This document shows, in pieces, positions 43,309-56,587 of a stretch of 64,000 bases of DNA. The notes below the pieces were generated by a model. That model searched no databases, had not been told where the DNA came from, and saw only the letters and a list, made by a program, of their open reading frames with translations. How positions within the stretch are numbered: position 1 is the stretch's first letter; the number at the start of each line of letters is the position of its first letter. Source of the DNA: Spironucleus salmonicida (lineage: Eukaryota; Fornicata; Diplomonadida; Hexamitidae); the NCBI GenBank assembly GCA_000497125.2, contig CM035318.1, forward strand, positions 792,001-856,000, read 5' to 3'. Made by a program: the position numbers and the translations under genes.

Positions 43309-43515
43309 GATTTTCCCCCACTCCACGGACGGCGAACCGGTGCATTCCCCGCAGCCTCCACGGGCGAGCTAGTGAACGCCCCCTCACTCCACGCTCCCCC
43401 GCGCCATGGCCTGCTTGCGAAATAGCCTTAAACTCAATAATAAGTTTTGTTTAATATAATATTTAGATCAGAGTATAAAAGTTCTACTAACTTAATAAAA
43501 ATACGAATATCAACA

Positions 43516-43773
43516 ATGTCTTATATATCAAATTCTAATTATCCTTAATAATATAATTCTAACCAATAATAACCACCTAATGGTTATAATCAATAGAGTA
43601 ATGCGAATAACATGTAATAATATTCATAAATACAACCTATTATGGTATGTCCATAAATCCCAAATCATATCCCTCCTCATATTCCTAAATCCAATGTATA
43701 AAATTATTAATAGTAGTAATTACCAAATTAACAATAAAGTCATGGTTTTTTTGGAAGGTTTAAAAATGTGTGA
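43516..43773 (+). CDS. Gln/Asn/Pro-rich protein
   Basis: 85 residues, of which about a quarter are Gln encoded mainly by TAA/TAG (YPQQYNSNQQQPPNGYNQQ; VQNYQQQQQLPNQQQ). Ends GFFGRFKNV at TGA. This prion-like composition would be unreadable under the standard code. Position just inside the IR4 spacer. It could be a stand-alone low-complexity protein or a fragment of a larger one. Confidence 0.5.
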
Positions 43774-43975
43774 TTTATCTTATATAATATATTTATTTCT
43801 AATCCTAATTTTTTTTGATTTTCGGATAAGAATCCAAAATTTCACAAATGTAAAAATCAATATAATCATTTTGATATAACTTCCATTATTAGAGAATGGG
43901 ATATTCTTAATTTTCTTATTAAATCTAAAATACTTCAAAATAATAAAAAATTTAAAATCAATCAGTAAATTTAAA

Positions 43976-45325
<1,350 letters not shown>

Positions 45326-45348
45326 TCTATTTAATTTATTTTTTTAAA

Positions 45349-45753
45349 TCATAAGCAATAAATTAAAGTCTATGCTGTAATGAATATTAATGATAAAAGA
45401 ATTATAAAATTATTTATAAAACTAATATTTTCAACGAGAATGAATGTATTCTAAATAATAGGATTTAGTACTGTATTAAATTTCTTAATAATTATGAATT
45501 ACACTAATGCCACTACAATTGTTACAATAAATTAGGCTAAGTTCATTAATATATTTACCATGATGACAAAGCTAGGAGATTTTTCATAACGTAAAAATCC
45601 AAATAAATACAATATAATATTTCCACTTATTATTGTGGCCCCAAAACCACTAATCTATGAAAATTAATCTATTTATTAATGCTAATGAAGAAGATATATA
45701 TCATTACCTTTATATTTTGACATTGCAGATAAAATTGAGCTTCTAATAACCAT
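45349..45753 (-). CDS. Small multi-pass membrane protein
   Basis: 134 residues starting MVIRSSILSAMSKYKGND after AAAATG, stop TGA 23 bp from the convergent GDH stop. Four hydrophobic segments (ISGFGATIISGNIILYLFGF; VIMVNILMNLAQFIVTIVVA; two near the C-terminus) with Gln codons TAA/TAG inside. Similar four-helix size to the start of 20455-21201 but no clear homology. Function unknown. Confidence 0.5.
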
Positions 45754-46981
45754 TTTTGTTTAAAGCTTAGTAATATAAATTTGATCTATTAATATAGTAC
45801 TAAATATTAATAATTTTATATTTTTTGTAAACGTTTTTGTATACGTTAGTGTTTTAGCTATAATTTATATATGCTAAAATTCATTTGAATGTTTTAATAG
45901 AACTATGATATACTAACATATAAATACAAATTTGAATCAAATAACTTGCTTATATGAAAATATTTTGTCAAAAATAAACATTTATATTAGGTATTTTTAA
46001 TATTATTTACTGTATCCATTAAACTAGTAAAAGAGTATTTTATATTGGTATCACCACTATTTCAATCTCGAGAAAAGCAATTTTAACACCTTAACATAAA
46101 ATTTTTCGTATTTATAAATTATAAAAAGATAATATTGAACACAAACATACAATAGGCATTTTTCATTGAAAAATAGGATTTTTGATTTATGAGGAAGTTC
46201 CATGAAATATAATTGATATCTATGGTAAATTATTTATATTATTACTTTAATTATAAAAAATGAAGTAATAAATTGAGATGAGATATTTTTATGATTTATG
46301 TTAACTGGGAGTAACTATGATATATAGTACTATAATTACTTCAAATATATTCAACTTTTTATATAAATAATCATAGCAGATTTCAAGATATCACAGACTT
46401 TGTTTATTAGTTAAAATGCTAAGAACATATAATTTAATATTATTTTTAATCATTACCTGGGTTTTACAAATCATGAGAATATACATTATACTCTGCCCTA
46501 TCTGGCTTTAACTTTTGAAGTAAACAAAATAGGAATTAAATTAGTTAATTCCTAATTTATTGCAAAAAAACAATGAATTCCAAAAACTTTATCATTTAAA
46601 ACGAGTAATATATTTATTTCCTTATAATTATATTAAACTACTTTTATCTATACTCAAATAACATATAACTTTACTTCGCAGCCTCACCATATCAAGCCAA
46701 CTAACCTAGCATTATTATTTTCACAGAATAATATTTTTATATATTAATATAATTATTTTTTATAAAAACAGAAATACTCATAATTTAATCCAAAAAACTG
46801 CCTAATTTACCACTATATTATTAATTTTAACACACAACCTTTCAACAAACCTTCTGAACTTTTACCTTTCCCAACCTCATATCTACTTCAATAACTCGAA
46901 AATTACGCTTTCCAAAAATAGTTTAATTTTTTTTCAAATTATATATTATCATTATTATACATTAATACCCATAAAATAAAA
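45754..46981. other. AT-rich gap in IR4 spacer
   Basis: Mostly AT-rich. A long UGA-free plus-strand frame from about 46260 into the next gene, Leu/Ile-rich, and a 50-codon minus frame at 46051-46203 (MELPHKSKILFFNEKC) are possible but not supported enough to call. Confidence 0.35.
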
Positions 46982-47707
46982 ATGGATTTGGCCTTCAACT
47001 TTGCCCTTTCGGACCAGCTGGCCACCATACGGCCAAACAAGTCCTGCAAACTCCCTACTGGCGCGCGAACGCATCGCATACTCCCAAATTTCCCGATTTA
47101 CGAGCGAATTCCGCAAAGCGCCGCAACGCTAAAAAGCAGCCGCGCGGTGTTCGCGCAGGAGCCGTTATCGCCTAGGCTGCCCCCTTGCATGCCGAAATTG
47201 CAGCCCTAACCGGAATTCGGCCTCGTTAAGCAGATTTCGCGCACCCCTGCCGTCTACAAGGGCCTCTACGACAGCGAAATCGCGAAAGCGGGAACGCTGC
47301 GCCCCGCGCGGGTGCGGGGGGCGGTGATAAGGCTCTTCCCGGAGGCGAAAATTGAGGTCTCAAGGACGATGCGGAAGCTGACGCTGCGCCAGATTTAGAG
47401 CTTTGTGGAAGGGAGCAAAAAAAATTGTGGGATGCAAACGGATATGGCCGATTTGAGCATTTTGCGCGGCGCTAGCAGCGTCCGCCGCGCAATTTGCAGG
47501 CAGCAGCAGCTGAGCATAGAGAACATGTCTGTTGTCGGCGACCAGTCCGATTTGTTTCATCTTTCGCTCATAAAGTGGATCAGGGGCATTGGCACGCAGC
47601 GGCTGGACATCGTAGAAAATCTGCGCAGGGACGTTATAAGGGCCAGCTATTATTTGAAAAATTAGCGGCTCATTGCGTCGGATTTGTAAAAATAGCCTTT
47701 AAAATGA
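46982..47707 (+). CDS. Hypothetical basic protein, 241 residues
   Basis: Starts MDLAFNFALSDQLATIR after AAAAATG, GC-rich codons, five TAA/TAG as Gln, ends at TGA. Basic N-terminal half (PARVRGAVIRLFPEAKIEVS) and a helical C-terminal half (LSLIKWIRGIGTQRLDIVE). No domain recognised. It lies in the IR4 spacer and is single copy. Confidence 0.55.
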
Positions 47708-48055
47708 ATATATTTTATTGGTTTATCATTCTTAATTCTTAATTTTAAATATAGATCTTTGTTAATATTAAGTTATATATTAGTAATTTAAATGAAGAAA
47801 CACAATTCATTCAAAAATCATGCTACGACGACTTTGACGGTGTACATCATCTAACTATAGACTAGCATAGAGGCTTAGATTAACAGAATGATTCGTCTCG
47901 AGGAAAATTGTGGTAGGCTAGACTTGTAGTTAGGTGAAATATTTCGCAAGCAGGCCATGGCGCGGGGGAGCGTGGAGTGAGGGGGCGTTCACTAGCTCGC
48001 CCGTGGAGGCTGCGGGGAATGCACCGGTTCGCCGTCCGTGGAGTGGGGGAAAATC
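47708..48055. other. Gap spanning the IR4 inner edge
   Basis: AT-rich to about 47943, then the GC-rich 3' flank of the b5 gene. A minus-strand reading of spacer sequence (LETNHSVNLSLYASLQLDDV) ending at TGA near 47811 is weakly coding-like; not called. Confidence 0.35.
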
Positions 48056-49596
48056 TCAGAAGGGCCGCTTCGGCGGGGTCTGCGGCGGGCCCTGGAGCAC
48101 GCCGACGGCGAGGCGTCTGATGAACATCTCGGCGTGGACGAAGGCGTGGGCGGCGGTGGTCGCGGCGGTGATGTCGTAGCCCCAGTCGAAGCAGTCGCCG
48201 CCGGGGTGGTAGGCGACGTAGAGGCTGAGGTCGTACACCATGCCACGGTAGCTGACCCAGTGCTGGTCGCGGCGGGCCAGCACGTCGGCGGCGGTGTAGA
48301 AGGTGGCGTTGACGACCGCCATGTCGGGCTCCGGGAGCTTCTGCTGCACGCCCATGAACAGGTGGCCGGAGATGCGCCGGGACTCCATTCTTTGTATACT
48401 GGGAGTGGTTCGAAAAAAGATACTTGGTAACTAAAAAGTAAGGGGCGGCACCAGCGCACGGCGGCGGGCCACCGGCAGCCGCAGGCGAGTTCCGACATCC
48501 CGCGGCCGCGCCCCGAAGTAAGTGCGGAAGGGCGTGGAGCGGAATGGGGTGTGGAGCGTAAACCAGGGGGGGCCGGACGGCAGTGACAGCGCAACAGCTC
48601 ACCTGTAGAGGTTATCCTCGTCCTCGTCCTGCCCCTGCTGCTCCCCGTCCACGACCACGACCACGCCGCAGTCCTCGTTCAGCCCGACCTTGCCCTCGCT
48701 GACGACCCGCAGGCTCTGGCCGACGCTCTTCACGACCGGCGTCTCGTGGAGGGAGAAGCCCACCAGCCTGGCGCCCTTCTCGCTCTGGTAGTCCTCGATC
48801 TCCCTCCCCACGCGCGCGCTGACCTTGACGCTGTTCATGTCCGCGTCCACGCAGGTCACGACCTTCGGCTCGAGGCAGCACGCCAGCAGGTAGTACACCA
48901 TCGTGCACTTGGGCCTCGCCATCACCGACGCGGCGGGGGCGGCGAAGTTGAGCAGGCTCAGCAGCGCCGCGAGGGACTTGGGGTTCTTCAGGTTGATGCA
49001 CAGGCTGCCCCTCCCGCAGTAGAGCAGGCCGAACGCGATCTGGGCGTTCAGCAGGACGTGCTCGATCACGCCGTCGCTGTAGAACTTGCTCTCCACCGCG
49101 TGGCGCAGCACGCCGCAGATCTGGGAGTTCTGGCTGCCGCAGCCCACGATGCCCAGCGCCAGAATCGCGTTCGCCGAGAGCGTCTTGTCGCTGTTGAGGG
49201 CCAGCTTCTCCAGGTCCGAGATCGCCAGCTTGTCCGGGTTCGACGCGAAGCCGAGCGCGATCATGAAGGGCACCGCGCGGCGGGCGTGGATGTCGCAGAA
49301 CTGGAGAATCCGCTGCGCGTACCGGAGCAGGAACTCCGGGTTCTCGCGCAGGGAGATGGCGGAGATGCCGATCGCGAGCACCGTCATCGGGTCGAGGTTG
49401 TCCCCGGGCCAGATGAGGCGGTCCGAGGTGGGGAGCATCAGCGGCTGCCCGGACTCGGCGGTCACGGAGGTGATGTCCTCCTTGTTCTTGTTCTTCTTGA
49501 ACTGCGCGGACTTGTCGTACTTGATGATCTCGATAGCCTCCTCCGCCGCCACGCGGCCCAGCAGCACCGCCGAGAACGCCGACATCGTCTCCTGTA
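47944..49596. repeat. IR4 right arm (palindrome)
   Basis: Inverted partner of 41768-43420 (coordinates sum to 91364). The outer edge lies inside the RPN1 gene, at the point where its codons change from GC-rich to AT-rich. Confidence 0.92.
48056..48388 (-). CDS. Cytochrome b5-like heme-binding protein (IR4 right)
   Basis: Mirror of 42976-43308, identical protein of 110 residues with the HPGG motif; see that entry. Confidence 0.75.
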   Translation of the reverse strand: MESRRISGHLFMGVQQKLPEPDMAVVNATFYTAADVLARRDQHWVSYRGMVYDLSLYVAYHPGGDCFDWGYDITAATTAAHAFVHAEMFIRRLAVGVLQGPPQTPPKRPF

Positions 49597-51511
49597 GGAT
49601 GCGTGGGTCGTTGGATCCTGAATATGCAAATACCGTAATTAACGATTAGAGATATGCTGCTAGTTGCTTATTATCCTCTACAGCAGTAACTGCCATATGT
49701 TCGTTAGCTTAGTCAGGCTTCTTTACACTCTATAAAACATTTAAAATACTAGCAACAAATTCGTTACACTTAACAGCTTTATCAGCACAATTTGCTGCTT
49801 AGAAAAATATCAATGCAAGACCAATACAGCAGAGAGGGAAGAAACGAAGTAAACGTTGAGAACGTGAGTTTCCAGCGATAAGACGTAAAATTACGTTAGC
49901 GGAGTTAATATCACATGAACCCAAAGATATCATACCTAGTGCTAAGCAAGCAAATGATCTAGGATTTTTCTCCAATGATGGAATTTTCTCTGAAATATCA
50001 CAACTCGACTATCGCAAACGTTTAGCAATAATTTACTTACATTATTCATGGTTTGTGCCAAAATATGCCATTCCCATCCCGAATACTGCCAGTGCCTCCT
50101 TACAATTTGCCCATTCTACAGTAAGATCATTTTTACTGAGTTTGTCATGGTTTCTCGCATTTAATTAACAACCTGAACGATGAACTGTCAATTTAGCTTC
50201 AAGATCGCCAGACTCATCATCAAATGGGGTGAATTACCCAGCTAGTAATTTATAAACATAATCAAAGTGTTATGGGCGTGTTCCCTATGCAGCTATGCCA
50301 ATTCCTAATAAAGACCCTGCTCGGATATACTTATCAGTTGAATTCTAAAGTTTTATAAGCTATTCAAATGAACATTCATAACCTCCCCATAACCAAAGAA
50401 GACCAACTGAAGCAGCAGCCATGGCAGTAGATATATCACTTTTACCTGATTCTAAAGTTCCATTGGTCATTTTCAATAATAAGTTATATCCTTCTGGTAG
50501 TTACTTTTAATCGTTTCCAACGGCATTTTCAACTTTTTCTGTAGCAATTTAGCTTTCATTGACATTTTCCGTTTCCTGTGAAAAATCCATATCAGAATTA
50601 ATAAGAAAATCTGTTTTACAACCAGCATTCATGAATCCATTTTATAGAAAATCAGCAAGATAATGCTAAGACTTACTCCATTCTATTTGAATATCATCTC
50701 TCTTAAGAACATCATTTACAGATTTAGGAAGCGTTAAATTAAGTTATACTAACGAATTATTAAATAGTGGAGATTTATGCGCATTTCTTAATATAGGTAA
50801 ATGTTTTTCTTGAACAATAATTTAATCCTATATAATTTCTTAATATGGTGCTAGCATGAGTGAAATTTATAGCTTCTCAGCATCATTTGCACTATCATAT
50901 ATCATTTGCATCTATTACCAGTTTTAGGATTATATATAAAGTTTTGATGCCTAAATATAAAATTTTCCATTTGTTAAAATATTTGCTAAAAAATTGAATT
51001 TCTCGTATTAATCCTCATAATTTGTGGTTAGTTTAAGACAATTAATTAAATATAACATTACTCTATCCACGTTTTGTGATGTTAAAAATGGAGATATTAA
51101 CGAGTAGTCTACGATAGAAATACAGTCTAGCATATCTATTTCTCTATTTTCCTAATTGAGAAATAACAAAATTTCTGTTAATTTAGTATCCTTGCTTTGT
51201 GCTAATTTGACAGCTGCGATTCTGGCAAGTTCAATAGGTAGAGTTTTAAAGTTAGCTAAATTAGATAACTCAATAATTTAAGCATCTTCAGGTGTAAAAA
51301 TAAGCAATAATTTGAGTAAAAGTTAACCCGTTTATGGATACTTCTTAAGTGTATCAATATGATTTGATAGCTCTTACAAACAAAGCGATGTATTTAGTTT
51401 GGAATCCTCAGTTTATTAGGTTAGAAGATATAACTAGGAGGTTGAGTCTGGTAACCGAGTAATGAGTTCAGATATTGTTTATTAAATTTATGTCTTATCA
51501 GAGGAGGTCAT
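48599..51511 (-). CDS. PSMD2: 26S proteasome non-ATPase subunit RPN1 (full length)
   Basis: 970 residues in one frame with dozens of TAA/TAG as Gln. N-terminal half helical (KTLPIELARIAAVKLAQSKD; KSQHYLADFLQNGFMNAG). The toroid of proteasome/cyclosome repeats includes KYIRAGSLLGIGIAAQGTRP, RSFACLALGMISLGSCDINS, RRAVPFMIALGFASNPDK and SANAILALGIVGCGSQN, as in RPN1, the base scaffold that docks ubiquitin-like shuttle receptors and UBP6. Codons 1 to about 638 are AT-rich; from about 49600 they become GC-rich exactly at the IR4 arm edge. Start after CTAAATG. RPT1, its partner in the base, is at 60695-61927. Confidence 0.88.
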
Positions 51512-52220
51512 TTAGAGGTGTGGAAGGGGGTACCAAAAATGTTAATATTATATAAAAGTATGTTAAAAACTTGATTCTATTGGCAATAATTTGGTAGGAT
51601 TTAGTTCTCTAAATACAGTGAATGAAATTGATTCAAGAAAATATAAATACAAGTAATCATGTCCTAATATCTATTAGTTTAGCACACCATGAATATTCCA
51701 AGTTTAAAAAATAACTTGTTGATTTCACATTATATAAAGTAACAAATTATTTTGCCATCTGCTATATAATTTGAATTCTTACCTTGTTGTATATTAAAAT
51801 AGTTACTGAAATAGTTAGCTATTTCATATAGTTAAAATTTGTAATTATGACACTGAATATTCGATAATATTTTAAATCACACCAAAAACAAAATTTTGAG
51901 TTATATTATAGGTTCATCTATTATAAATATAAAATATTATAAATTTCTTAATACTGTTGATTATATTTTATCGAACAATTATTTACTTTATTTTATTATA
52001 TAACAGTAATAACTATAATTATTCATTCGAAAATTGAATTAAATAATTTACGTAACTTCAAATAACGAATTTTTAAGTTTTCATCACTATTATAATACTG
52101 AGTATCATATATTAATAATTATCTTTTAAATATCTAAAGTAAAAGTATGCTTGATTGGAAGTAGTAAGTTATTCATATCTGAATCTTATCAGTATTTAAA
52201 ACAATTATGATGGCCCGGTC
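51512..52220. other. AT-rich gap
   Basis: Upstream region of RPN1 and flank of the minisatellite. A 69-codon plus-strand frame near 51657-51866 (MSQYLLVQHTMNIPSL) is possible but unsupported. Confidence 0.4.
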
Positions 52221-53530
52221 CCTGCACCCAACCGGTACTTCGTGGTACATCTGGGCCCAACCGGTACTTCGTGGTACACCTGGGCCCAACCGGTACTTCG
52301 TGGTACACCTGGGCCCAACCGGTACTTCGTGGTACACCTGCCCCCCTACCGGTACCTGGGCCCAACCGGTACTTCGTGGTACACCTGGGCCCAACCGGTA
52401 CTCTCCCCCCCGTCGTGGTACACCTGGGCCCAACCGGTACTTCGTGGTACACCTGCGCCCAACCGGTACTTCGTGGTACACCTGGGCCCAACCGGTACGT
52501 CGTGGTACACCTGCGCCCAACCGGTACTTCGTGGTACACCTGGGCCCAACCGGTACGTCGTGGTACACCTGCGCCCAACCGGTACTTCGTGGTACACCTG
52601 GCCCAACCGGTACTTCGTGGTACACCTGGGCCCAACCGGTACTTCGTGGTACACCTGGGCCCAACCGGTACTTCGTGGTACACCTGGGCCCAACCGGTAC
52701 TTCGTGGTACACCTGCGCCCAACCGGTACTTCGTGGTACACCTGGGCCCAACCGGTACTTCGTGGTACATCTGGGCCCAACCGGTACTCGTGGTACACCT
52801 GGCCCAACCGGTACTTCGTGGTACACCTGGGCCCAACCGGTACGTCGTGGTACACCTGGGCCCAACCGGTACGTCGTGGTACACCTGGCCCAACCGGTAC
52901 TTCGTGGTACACCTGGGCCCAACCGGTACTTCGTGGTACACCTGGGCCCAACCGGTACGTCGTGGTACACCTGGGCCCAACCGGTACGTCGTGGTACACC
53001 TGCGCCCAACCGGTACTTCGTGGTACACCTGGGCCCAACCGGTACTTCGTGGTACACCTGGGCCCAACCGGTACGTCGTGGTACACCTGGGCCCAACCGG
53101 TACTTCGTGGTACACCTGGGCCCAACCGGTACGTCGTGGTACACCTGGGCCCAACCGGTACTTCGTGGTACACCTGGGCCCAACCGGTACGTCGTGGTAC
53201 ACCTGGGCCCAACCGGTACTTCGTGGTACACCTGGGCCCAACCGGTACGTCGTGGTACACCTGGGCCCAACCGGTACTTCGTGGTACACCTGGGCCCAAC
53301 CGGTACGTCGTGGTACACCTGGGCCCAACCGGTACTTCGTGGTACATCCTGGGCCCAACCGGTACTTCGTGGTACACCTGGGCCCAACCGGTACGTCGTG
53401 GTACACCTGGGCCCAACCGGTACTTCGTGGTACACCTGGGCCCAACCGGTACGTCGTGGTACACCTGGGCCCAACCGGTACTTCGTGGTGCATCTGGGCC
53501 CAACCGGTACTTCGTGGTACACCGGGGCCC
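52221..53530. repeat. 29-bp GC-rich minisatellite, about 45 units
   Basis: Tandem units of the form TGGGCCCAACCGGTACTTCG followed by TGGTACACC (29 bp), with indels of 1-3 bp in a few units. A T/G variant (ACTTCGTGG versus ACGTCGTGG) alternates regularly in the right half (about 53040-53470), giving a 58-bp higher-order unit. Contains the palindromes GGGCCC and ACCGGT in every unit. Essentially free of TGA on both strands, so five long frames of more than 400 codons are open; I treat these as a by-product of the repeat rather than a protein. Confidence 0.92.
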
Positions 53531-53540
53531 GCGGCTCGGC

Positions 53541-54205
53541 CCCTGCGCCAGCCCGGGAGTGAATAAATATTTTACTAAAATCACGATTTCAGTATATATT
53601 AGTTGCTAAAATAAGATTTAATATTATAATAAAGCAAAATAAAATATTAATGCTCAATTATTATAATCATATATAATGAAATTTTGATTTATATTATCAT
53701 TTTAATTGAAGAGTTAATTAAAATGTTTAATTCCTAGTTTTTAATGCCAGTATTAATTTCTCATGGTTATTATTAGAATATTAAGGAATGATAATATAAA
53801 TCATATAATAAAATTTAAATATTTTAATCGCATAATTTTATGCAACCTAATACTTTTCTAAGATTTTTCTTGTTAATCTTTAAAAAATGTATTTACCTCT
53901 CTTATTTTAATAAATATATAATAATAATAATATTGTAAAAGAAATTTATATAGTTTTACAATATAAAACAAATTATTACTATCTGTAACACAAATAAAAA
54001 CTAAATATTTAACTTTTAACTAAAAATCTTGCTCAGTTCTCATAAAAACAAGTTGTTTTTATAGAAGTAATATTGTAATACAGTCCAGTACTTATAAATT
54101 ATGATATATTATTTAATAATTAATTTTTTGATGAAAATGATATCCTACATTAAATTACAATAAAATAAAGTTTCATCTTTAAATCCTAAATTTTCTAATT
54201 CCGAT
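53541..54205. other. AT-rich gap
   Basis: Very AT-rich, no gene seen. Confidence 0.5.
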
Positions 54206-54541
54206 TCATTTCAATAATTAGCATATATAACAATTTTGCTAATAAATAAAATACTTTAAAAAATAACAATAAATTACAACCGTCAAATTTAGCATAATTT
54301 TTGATAAATCCAGGTGTGAAAATTTTGCTTATTTATGTCTGAATATTTAATACATAAGATTATAAATCATTTTGTACCATAAAAAATAAAGATAATGAGT
54401 GTAATTATATGATAAATGTAAAGAAGCATAAATATAAATTAAAGAATCATGATGTATATATTTTTCCAGAGGTTGGGAAAAGTGATTGATCTTCAAATTT
54501 TTCGTTGAAAAAATTATCGAGATTAAGCACAATAATAACAA
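54206..54541 (-). CDS. Possible secreted or membrane protein
   Basis: 111 codons starting MLLLCLISIIFSTKNLK, a signal-peptide-like start, followed by Tyr/His-rich sequence and a second hydrophobic stretch (VVIYCYFLKYFIYQQ). TAA/TAG as Gln, TGA stop. AT-rich, no recognised family; could be chance. Confidence 0.3.
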
Positions 54542-54969
54542 AGAAATTAGTTTCTTATAATAAATTAATAGTTATTTAATAAATGAGTAATCACAAAATA
54601 GATAACAAAATGATTTTAAAAATATGAATTAGTATTATGAATAAACTATATTTGAAGTCGGTTTTATCTACCCAGAAGGATATTTTTAGAAATTATACTT
54701 TATGATTATGTTATAAATCATCTAATAAGAAAATATTTTTACTTGCTTAACACAACTAACAATGTATTACAGAAACAATAATATCATTAATATGTTTCAA
54801 TATAAAAAATTATGTTGATGTACATAAAAATATACAATACAGGTAATAACAAGAGTAGGGTTTTTTACAGTTACTGTTATAAACCACATTTAGATTTTAA
54901 CACTATTCATTATTATTATATGATATTTATGATATTTATTTCATTGGTTCTTAATAGATTTGTTTTAAA
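54542..54969. other. AT-rich gap upstream of GDH copy 2
   Basis: No gene supported. Homology with GDH copy 1 starts only a few bases before the ATG. Confidence 0.45.
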
Positions 54970-56319
54970 ATGCCCGCCAAGACCGTGCAAGATTTAAAGA
55001 ATGTACTTTAATAGAGAGATGCTCACAACATTGAATTCTGCCAAGCTGTAAACGAGGTAATTGACTCCTTAACAGTTGTGTTTGAAGAAAATCCAAAATA
55101 CATATCTGTATTTGAACAATTATTAGAACCAGAACGCGTTATAATGTTTAGAGTACCTTGGACTGATGATAAAGGAGAAGTTAATATTAACAGAGGTTAT
55201 AGAGTTTAATATAACTCTGCTTTGGGCCCCTACAAAGGTGGACTACGTTTCCACCCTTCAGTCAACATCTCTGTGCTCAAGTTCCTGGGTTTCGAACAGA
55301 TTCTCAAAAACTCCCTCACAACCCTTCCAATGGGAGGCGGTAAAGGCGGTAGCGACTTTGATCCTAAGGGTAAATCCAACGGTGAAGTTATGCGTTTCTG
55401 TCAGTCCTTCATGACCGAGCTCAGCAGGCACATTGGTCAGTTCACTGACGTTCCAGCTGGCGACATCGGTGTCGGTGGCAGAGAGATCGGCTACATGTTT
55501 GGTCAGTACAAGAGAATCCAGAACCAGTTTACAGGAATTTTGACCGGAAAGGCATACAGTTGGGGCGGTTCGCTTATCAGACCAGAAGCTACTGGTTACG
55601 GGGCAGTGTATTACCTTAACGAGATGATGCTCGACAACGGAGACGATATCAAAGGCAAGAGAGTTCTCCTCTCCGGATCTGGCAATGTTGCGCAGTTCGC
55701 ATCAGAGAAGCTCCTCCATTACGGTGCTATCCCGCTTTCTCTCTCCGACTCTAACGGTACCATTATCGAACCTAACGGCTTTACTGCGGAGCAGCTCAAG
55801 ATGGTTATGGACCTCAAGAACATTAAGAGAGGCAGACTCTCCGAGTACACCTCCATGTCCTCCACCGCCAAGTACTATGAAGGCCAGCGCCCATGGGCCG
55901 TATACGAAGGGAAAGTGGACGTCATCATGCCTTGCGCTACCCAGAACGAGGTCAACGGCACCGAAGCCGAGAGAGTCATCAAGCTTGGGCTCAGGTATGT
56001 TTCCGAAGGCGCCAACATGCCATCCAATGACGACGCTATCCACGCATACCACTCCAGCAAGGTTTTCTACGGCCCTGCTAAGGCATCAAACGCCGGCGGT
56101 GTCGCTACATCAGGTCTCGAGATGACTCAAAACTCCAACAGGCTTCAGTGGTCGGCCGAGAAGGTTGATGCTGAGTTACACGCCATTATGAAGAAGATCT
56201 TTTAACAGTGCAAGCAGACCGCGGAAAAGTACAACAAAAAGGGCAACTACCAGTTTGGTGCCAACGTTGCTGGATTCCTTAAGGTTGCAGATAGCATGAT
56301 TGATTAAGGATGCGTCTGA
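54970..56319 (+). CDS. gdhA: Glutamate dehydrogenase, copy 2
   Basis: 449 residues, direct repeat of 43976-45325 at a constant offset of 10994 bp without indels; homology is confined to the coding region. It keeps the invariant RPEATGYG motif, unlike copy 1, and has Ser for Asn two residues before the WGG. Most other differences are silent third-position changes. All GDH motifs are intact, so this copy is the safer candidate for an active enzyme. Confidence 0.9.
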
Positions 56320-56587
56320 TTTGTTAAAATTAATATGAATTCTTTCCAGATATGTATATATTATGAATATAACTTATACAAATATCATTTGTGCACAGCA
56401 TTAATTAATAAAGAAATATAATTTTAGAGTTACATTTTCTGTTCCTCAATTTTATCATATAATCTGAATATTATTCTAGGTAATTTTTTATATAGAAAAC
56501 CTTTATCAAATAAAATAATTATTGATACCCTATAATCAGATACATATAAACAAAATTTAATAGATATATATGAATTTCACTGCCCCA

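Larger units (their letters stand above)
41768..43420. repeat. IR4 left arm (palindrome)
   Basis: Inverted match to 47944-49596; coordinates sum to 91364, collinear, no differences noticed in coding parts. GC-rich in AT-rich surroundings. Spacer 43421-47943. Confidence 0.92.

Noticed and set aside
52173-53609. Several overlapping ORFs of 410-455 codons in the minisatellite
   Set aside because: They are open on both strands and in nearly all frames simply because the repeat lacks TGA; no single frame is favoured and unit indels change frame freely.
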